NCBI GenBank assembly: GCA_047611425.1 | Contig: JBLFWJ010000044.1 | Coordinates: forward strand, 1 to 19,420 | Direction of reading: 5' to 3' | DNA length: 19,420 nucleotides | DNA from: JBLFWJ01 sp047611425 | GTDB lineage: Bacteria > Bacteroidota > Bacteroidia > UBA10329 | In this document: in pieces, positions 14,915 to 19,420 of the stretch | Layout: each line of letters opens with the position of its first letter | Position numbering within the stretch: the first letter of the stretch is position 1 | Notes under the pieces: generated by a model | What the model was told of the DNA's origin: nothing | Seen by the model: only the letters and a program-made list of their open reading frames with translations | The model's database searches: none | Program-made: the position numbers and the translations under genes

Positions 14915-15613
14915 ATGAGTGACAAATCCCAGCCAATTCAACGTTCTAATATCAATATTGAGGCGTCTTGGAAAGACCTGCTTTATAAAGAATTCAAGGC
15001 GGATTATTTCCATCGATTGATTCAGTTCGTAAAGATTGAGAAGGACCAAGAAACAGTCTATCCACCCGGTTCAAGGATTTTTGCAGCTTTTGACCACACT
15101 CCCGTTGAGAAAGTTAAAGTCGTTATCATCGGTCAAGACCCGTATCACGGCCCAAATCAAGCCAATGGATTATGCTTTTCCGTTTCTAAAGGAATCAAAC
15201 CTCCACCCTCTCTTCGTAACATGTTCAAAGAGTTGGCAGAAGATGTTGGCTTCGAACCAACCGGAAACGGAGACTTGGAGAGCTGGGCTGATCAAGGCGT
15301 CTTACTTGTTAATGCGACACTTTCTGTACGTGCCGGTCAGCCAGGTTCTCACCAAAAACAAGGCTGGGAACAATTTACAGATGCTGTGATCCAAAGCATC
15401 TCACAGGAGCGTGCTGGCCTTGTATTTCTTCTTTGGGGACGGTTTGCCCAAAACAAAGAATCGTTAATCGCGGACAATGACCACCTCATTCTTAAAGCCG
15501 CTCATCCTAGCCCGTTTTCAGCATACAATGGCTTTTTTGGGTGCAAGCACTTTTCGAAAACGAATTCATTTTTGAAGCAAAAAGGAGAATCAGAGATTAA
15601 TTGGCAGATATGA
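14915..15613 (+). CDS. ung: Uracil-DNA glycosylase, family 1
   Basis: Removes uracil from DNA to start base-excision repair. It has 232 residues, near the 229 of E. coli Ung. The water-activating motif GQDPYHG (G73-H78, catalytic D75) and the minor-groove loop HPSPFSA (H197 onward) are intact, as are LLVNATLSVR (uracil-recognising asparagine N133) and GLCFSV. The ATG at 14915 gives MSDKSQPIQ; 76 bases separate it from the preceding small lipoprotein ATG-frame end, so a promoter must lie in about 14839-14914. I see only an imperfect TAGTTTTC box there. The BamA-like gene starts 36 bases downstream on the same strand, suggesting co-transcription. Confidence 0.97.
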   Translation: MSDKSQPIQRSNINIEASWKDLLYKEFKADYFHRLIQFVKIEKDQETVYPPGSRIFAAFDHTPVEKVKVVIIGQDPYHGPNQANGLCFSVSKGIKPPPSLRNMFKELAEDVGFEPTGNGDLESWADQGVLLVNATLSVRAGQPGSHQKQGWEQFTDAVIQSISQERAGLVFLLWGRFAQNKESLIADNDHLILKAAHPSPFSAYNGFFGCKHFSKTNSFLKQKGESEINWQI

Positions 15614-15649
15614 CAAATCATAAAACGGCAACTTTGTCGTTACGCAGGT

Positions 15650-17419
15650 TTGAGAGTCCCCCAACTCATATTACTTATCACTTGTGTTTGTTTCAGTATT
15701 GGACTGAAAGAAGCACGGTCTCAGTCTGTTCGAGCTGTTCCTACAATCGTTAAGGTATCTGATAAACCTGAAATGACGCGAAAACTCAATCGCTGGTTGA
15801 GTTCTTCTAAACTGAAATCAGACTCAATCCTTCTTTCTGGCGAATCTGAACAACTGATTCAGAAGCTTTTCAAAAAAGGATTCATCGCATCGTCTGTGGA
15901 TTCCGTTCTTATTCGAAAAGACAGCATCATTTTTCATGTTGCAGTTGGAACCCAATTCAATTTAGGGCAAATTCGATATTCAGGTATCCCTTTCGATCTG
16001 ATTGGGAAGGCCGCTGGAAAGAGCTCAAAAAAACCAGAGCCGCTAACACCTCAGAAAATTGCCAGACAAAAAGAGCGCGTAATCGAATACTTCGAGAATC
16101 GAGGGTTTCCATTCGTGTCTGTAAAACTTGACAGTATTTCGATAACAGATGGCTTAATGGAAGGCGTGTTAACTGTGGATCGCGGCCAACAGATCAAGAT
16201 TGATAGTGTGGTGGTTGAAGGCACGGCTAAAGTCAAACCAAAATACATACAAACATATCTGGGCATCAAACCCGGAAACCCGTACAACGAATCTCGAATT
16301 GCAGCCATTTCAATTAGATCTAAAGAACTGCCTTTTGTAACGGAGAATCAATCGCCTCAAATTCGGTTTGAGGATAATAAGGCCAAGGTTATTGTACTTC
16401 TGGATAAGCGAAAGGCCAGCCAGTTTGATGGTATTCTCGGCATTTTACCAAACAACGATGATCCTGGTAAAGTGTTGATCACCGGTGAGTTGAAGCTCAA
16501 ATTACTCGGTGCGTTTGGCCGAGGTGAGTTGATCAGCCTTCAGTGGCAGAAACTGCAAGCCCGTACACAGAAACTTGATGTACAATTCACCTATCCTTTC
16601 CTATTCAATACTCCTTTTGGTATTGACGGCACATTCAATCTTTATAAGAGAGACACCCTGTTCTTGAACTTACAGGGAACGGGTGGTGTGTTATATCAAA
16701 TGCGGGGTGGTGATCATTTGAAGGTTTTTATTGACTCCCGTTCTACCAACGTGCTGGCCAAGTCGGTTCTCACCTCTGGATCAGGAACCTTACGTCCTGA
16801 CTACGTTGACTCCAAAATCATGCTGTACGGAATTGGCGCAAGTGTTAACCGAACTGATTATCGGTTCAATCCGAGGCGAGGGTTTGTTGTGGAAGGTGAA
16901 TTCAGTGCGGGTACAAAAAACATTGAGAAAGACCCGGAAGTTGATGCTGAGCGCTACGAAGGGCTGAACACTCGATCATTCATTGGAAATGCTCAATTAG
17001 ACGCAGCCTATTTTATTCCCATTGCAAAACAACACACCATCAAAATTGGAGTGAAAGGCGCATACATTTTTGCTGAAAATATCTTCGAGAATGAGATGTA
17101 CCGAATTGGCGGATTGAAATCATTACGTGGCTTTGATGAGGAATCAATTTTCGCTAATCTATACTCTGTAGCAACAGTAGAATATCGCTTTCTCTTTGGT
17201 CGTAATTCCTACGCACATGCCTTTTTTGATGGTGCATACTATGAAAGCAATGGAGCCAACGAACTAGTAGTTGATCGACCATTCGGCTTTGGAGTTGGCG
17301 TAAACTTTGAAACCAAAATCGGAATCTTCTCCCTCACTTACGCACTCGGAAAACAGTTTAATAACCCAATAGATTTTCGAGCTGGAAAGATTCACTTTGG
17401 GATGATTAATCGGTTTTAA
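15650..17419 (+). CDS. Short BamA/TamA-family (Omp85-like) outer-membrane protein
   Basis: Outer-membrane beta-barrel protein of 589 residues with a signal peptide (LRVPQLILLITCVCFSIG...ARSQ). The periplasmic part shows two POTRA-like units, at about 101-178 (FNLGQIRYSG...GVLTVDRG) and 181-253 (IKIDSVVVEGTAKVKPKYI, IKPGNPYNE). The barrel runs from about 255 to the end. It carries the Omp85 signature IGGLKSLRGF (485-495) on the loop-6 region and ends in INRF with the C-terminal aromatic expected of a BAM substrate. It is much shorter than BamA (five POTRAs, about 800 residues), so it is more likely a TamA-like or specialised member; its client is unknown. The only plausible start in frame is the TTG at 15650, because an in-frame stop lies at 15611-15613. 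Its stop overlaps that of the convergent squalene monooxygenase gene. Confidence 0.85.
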   Translation: MRVPQLILLITCVCFSIGLKEARSQSVRAVPTIVKVSDKPEMTRKLNRWLSSSKLKSDSILLSGESEQLIQKLFKKGFIASSVDSVLIRKDSIIFHVAVGTQFNLGQIRYSGIPFDLIGKAAGKSSKKPEPLTPQKIARQKERVIEYFENRGFPFVSVKLDSISITDGLMEGVLTVDRGQQIKIDSVVVEGTAKVKPKYIQTYLGIKPGNPYNESRIAAISIRSKELPFVTENQSPQIRFEDNKAKVIVLLDKRKASQFDGILGILPNNDDPGKVLITGELKLKLLGAFGRGELISLQWQKLQARTQKLDVQFTYPFLFNTPFGIDGTFNLYKRDTLFLNLQGTGGVLYQMRGGDHLKVFIDSRSTNVLAKSVLTSGSGTLRPDYVDSKIMLYGIGASVNRTDYRFNPRRGFVVEGEFSAGTKNIEKDPEVDAERYEGLNTRSFIGNAQLDAAYFIPIAKQHTIKIGVKGAYIFAENIFENEMYRIGGLKSLRGFDEESIFANLYSVATVEYRFLFGRNSYAHAFFDGAYYESNGANELVVDRPFGFGVGVNFETKIGIFSLTYALGKQFNNPIDFRAGKIHFGMINRF

Positions 17420-18789
17420 CCCGTAACCATCTTCCCAACTTTGATGAGCGACTTAAGTCCATCCCCAAACTTTTCATGATCTAGTTGTGGTTCGATGATG
17501 TCGATGGCATCACCAACCATGTTCTTGGCCGCTTTGATTCGTGCCGGTGTTGGAAATGGCTTCAGCTTATTGGTTGCCCCCGATTTGGCTACGGCCATAA
17601 AATGCTCGATCAACATTTTTCGGTCGGTTGATATTCCAGCTAAAAGTTGAATGGGTTCGGAGGCATGCTTCCCTCCTTTCCCGAGATAATCGAAACACGC
17701 TTGGCTAAGTTCTTCGTGGCTTAGCACCTTGTAAAGTGCGTTGGCCAGAATGTTCACAGCCGATGTAGCCTCATGCCGTGTATCGTAGAACGACTCAATA
17801 ATTCCATTCAATGAATTGAGATCTGAGTAATCAGTCAAACCAGCCAAAAGGTCACTCAAGTACTTCACGTCCGTCAATCCAACAGTCATTCCTCCACCTG
17901 TGATCGGATGCCGCATATTCAGCGAATCACCAATAAGGACTGCTCCTTTCTTCCGGATCGGATCAGCAGGAATCTCACAGCTTGGCATTGCCTTGAACGG
18001 GTATGTCTTTACCGCATGATCAAAAGAAGGATGCATCTGTTCTGGAATTGCATCACGAATCTCGGTCATTAAGAAGTTGGTCAGCGCCTCCCCTTTCTTT
18101 GGCGGTTGATCCTTTGGAAAATCAATCAACATACGCGTATGGCGAGATGTCACAGGATAGGCCAAGAAAGGCTGCCTCCCAATAAAGACGTGACCGTGCC
18201 CAGGATATGGAAGATCAGCATCTTCAAGCAAAAGCGCGAGCATGTAGCTTCGAATCTCACGATCATTATTGCTCAATCCTTTTCGGAAAGTGGAGTATCC
18301 GCCATCAGAAACTACGGTCAAACTTGCTGGCGCACTAATCTTCTGCGTCTCGCCATTCGGAATGTACTCCACTCCGAAAACGCTTTCATCGGTTTCCATA
18401 AGGTCGGTAACCTTTCCTCCAACCAGTGTCACATTTGGTTGCTCGGTTAAGAATTTGCGCAGTCGACCAATGAATTTTCCGTATCGGAATCCTTGTCCGA
18501 TGGCGACCTTCCCTTCAATCTGCTCGTAAGGAATAGAGAATTCCTGCCCATCCTTAAAAAGCGCATAACCACTTACTTCTGGTGAATCAATTTCTTCGAA
18601 AGCCGATTTGGGCCAACCCAATTTTAGCAGGGATTCGACCCCACCCGGTTGTAGCAATTCACCAATAAACTTGTTGGGCTCCTCTAGGTCACGCTCTATA
18701 ACCAGAACCTTTTTTCCTTGCTTAGCGAGCGCGTGACCGAGTGTACAGCCAACCACACCAGCTCCTACAATACATACATCATATTTCAT
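17416..18789 (-). CDS. Squalene monooxygenase (squalene epoxidase, ERG1-like)
   Basis: FAD-dependent enzyme that epoxidises squalene to (S)-2,3-oxidosqualene using O2, the entry step to sterols. It has 457 residues. The N-terminal Rossmann GAGVVG (9-14) ends in an acidic residue, E32 (LVIERD). GELLQPGG (43-50), a DG motif in VVSDGGYSTFRK (D162) and GDSLNMRHPITGGGMTVGL (287-305) follow. The GDS-N-RHPxTGGGMTV string is the hallmark of squalene monooxygenases and separates them from UbiH-type hydroxylases. It lacks the N-terminal membrane and regulatory extension of mammalian SQLE, as is usual in bacteria. The upstream gene on the same strand, 47 bases away, is squalene synthase, so substrate supply and epoxidation are linked. 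It converges with the BamA-like gene, sharing three stop-codon bases. Confidence 0.93.
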   Translation of the reverse strand: MKYDVCIVGAGVVGCTLGHALAKQGKKVLVIERDLEEPNKFIGELLQPGGVESLLKLGWPKSAFEEIDSPEVSGYALFKDGQEFSIPYEQIEGKVAIGQGFRYGKFIGRLRKFLTEQPNVTLVGGKVTDLMETDESVFGVEYIPNGETQKISAPASLTVVSDGGYSTFRKGLSNNDREIRSYMLALLLEDADLPYPGHGHVFIGRQPFLAYPVTSRHTRMLIDFPKDQPPKKGEALTNFLMTEIRDAIPEQMHPSFDHAVKTYPFKAMPSCEIPADPIRKKGAVLIGDSLNMRHPITGGGMTVGLTDVKYLSDLLAGLTDYSDLNSLNGIIESFYDTRHEATSAVNILANALYKVLSHEELSQACFDYLGKGGKHASEPIQLLAGISTDRKMLIEHFMAVAKSGATNKLKPFPTPARIKAAKNMVGDAIDIIEPQLDHEKFGDGLKSLIKVGKMVTG

Positions 18790-18836
18790 CTTGAAATAGG
18801 TTTGAGGTATGAGCTTTGAGAAATGAGGAAAACAAA

Positions 18837-19420
18837 TTAGCTAACCTTTCGATAGGTTTCAAGCTGATCCGAAGGCAATTCAAAAACGGAAGATCGTTTC
18901 AATTTCATTGTCGTCTGATGAAGGTATTCGGTCATCAACGCACAATTGGGATCATCCAGTTTAATCTTCTTCAATAATTCCTCGGTTAGATCGGTGATCA
19001 TGTTTTGCATGTCATCCATGTCCCGAACTCCCACCATAATCTTCGAAGCCAATCCTTTGCGAATCTTTACGTTGGAAGTGAACACCATTGGATTATCGTA
19101 AACCTCATTCAATGTAGCCAACGCCATTGCCTGTGGAATCGCACAAAAACGAAAGATCGCTGGGTTCTTTAATAATCGGAGATACGCGATACAATCTGGA
19201 AGGTGCCGCATTGCATCAGTCACCAATTCATTCAACACGGCCAAAGAAGCTTTCTCTTCTGGATGCTTGCTGAAATGATCTAAGCTATCTGCTCCCTTTT
19301 TCCAAATGGCACTTGGCCAAAAGGTTCTTCCGACAACAAGATCCTCGTAGTAATCGCGAATGATATTGGTCTTTTGTAGAAACAGTCCCATTGAATTGGC
19401 CAAGCCTTTCGACTCTACCA
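18837..19420 (-). CDS. Squalene synthase, eukaryote-type (farnesyl-diphosphate farnesyltransferase), 5' part outside the window
   Basis: Condenses two farnesyl diphosphates head-to-head to presqualene diphosphate and reduces it with NADPH to squalene. Only the C-terminal 193 residues are in the window; the frame is open through base 19420. The segment NSMGLFLQKTNIIRDYYED holds the second aspartate-rich motif (DxxED) and is nearly identical to the eukaryotic ERG9/FDFT1 block. RFCAIPQAMALATL and VKIRKG also match that family. This is not the HpnC/HpnD/HpnE three-enzyme route or a phytoene synthase. The end (SVFELPSDQLETYRKVS) has no hydrophobic tail, so it lacks the C-terminal membrane anchor of the eukaryotic enzyme. 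It is followed after 47 bases by squalene monooxygenase. Confidence 0.93.
   Translation of the reverse strand, partial: VESKGLANSMGLFLQKTNIIRDYYEDLVVGRTFWPSAIWKKGADSLDHFSKHPEEKASLAVLNELVTDAMRHLPDCIAYLRLLKNPAIFRFCAIPQAMALATLNEVYDNPMVFTSNVKIRKGLASKIMVGVRDMDDMQNMITDLTEELLKKIKLDDPNCALMTEYLHQTTMKLKRSSVFELPSDQLETYRKVS

Noticed and set aside
14855..15049. 64-residue minus-strand frame before and inside ung
   Set aside because: It overlaps the 5' end of ung and has no signal peptide, domain or upstream signals.
15609..15752. ATG at 15609 overlapping the ung stop as a start for the BamA-like gene
   Set aside because: It is in a different frame from the barrel protein and gives no signal peptide; the TTG at 15650 opens the correct frame.
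17416..18789. UbiH/VisC-type ubiquinone hydroxylase as an alternative for the FAD monooxygenase
   Set aside because: The combination GELLQPGG and GDSLNMRHPITGGGMTVGL is specific to squalene epoxidases, and the neighbour is squalene synthase.
19398..19412. Second copy of the TTCGACTC-type interspersed repeat
   Set aside because: Only the short stretch TTTCGACTCTAC matches and it lies in the squalene synthase coding sequence in a conserved frame, so it is chance.
18837..19420. Phytoene synthase or HpnD-type enzyme
   Set aside because: The MGLFLQKTNIIRDYYED and FCAIPQAMALATL blocks match eukaryotic-type squalene synthases, not carotenoid or hopanoid trans-prenyl synthases.

Overview
The window looks like chromosomal DNA of a Bacteroidota bacterium, most likely order Flavobacteriales. 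The pointers are a secreted protease with a type IX secretion (T9SS) C-terminal sorting domain, a TlpA-like lipoprotein with a Bacteroidota-type N-terminal domain, a TAnnTTTG-type promoter, and mostly absent Shine-Dalgarno sequences. The genus cannot be fixed from sequence alone. Coding density is very high: no gene-free stretch exceeds 300 bases, and I see no rRNA, tRNA, CRISPR array or transposase.

Left part (1-8957, all minus strand, so read right to left): a tightly packed cluster accA > gatB > tlpA-like > M1 peptidase/beta-barrel > lpxH. Its start and stop codons overlap or nearly touch (TAATG, ATGA, short gap, ATGA). hemN follows after about 200 bases. The contents are housekeeping and envelope functions: fatty-acid synthesis, tRNA-Gln/Asn amidation, periplasmic thiol chemistry, surface peptidolysis, lipid A and anaerobic haem synthesis. 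The 5' end of the M1 gene carries what looks like a short interspersed repeat translated in frame.

Middle (8958-14229): a single-gene unit with a recognisable promoter (12363-12391) and a rho-independent terminator (9021-9057). It encodes a large secreted M43-type metalloprotease with a T9SS sorting domain. Its catalytic domain is split by an insertion of about 350 residues that resembles beta-rich modules of marine phage structural proteins. To the right lies a two-gene minus-strand unit: a conserved outer-membrane-type protein of unknown function, then lipA.

Right part (14230-19420): osmC (plus) converges with a tiny TTG-started lipoprotein gene (minus). Then ung and a short BamA/TamA-like outer-membrane protein form a plus-strand pair, which converges with overlapping stop codons onto two minus-strand isoprenoid genes. 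These are a squalene monooxygenase and, cut by the window end, a eukaryote-type squalene synthase. Together they make 2,3-oxidosqualene from farnesyl diphosphate, the committed entry to sterols, which is rare in bacteria. They are the most notable content of the window; the expected oxidosqualene cyclase is not in view and may lie just beyond position 19420.
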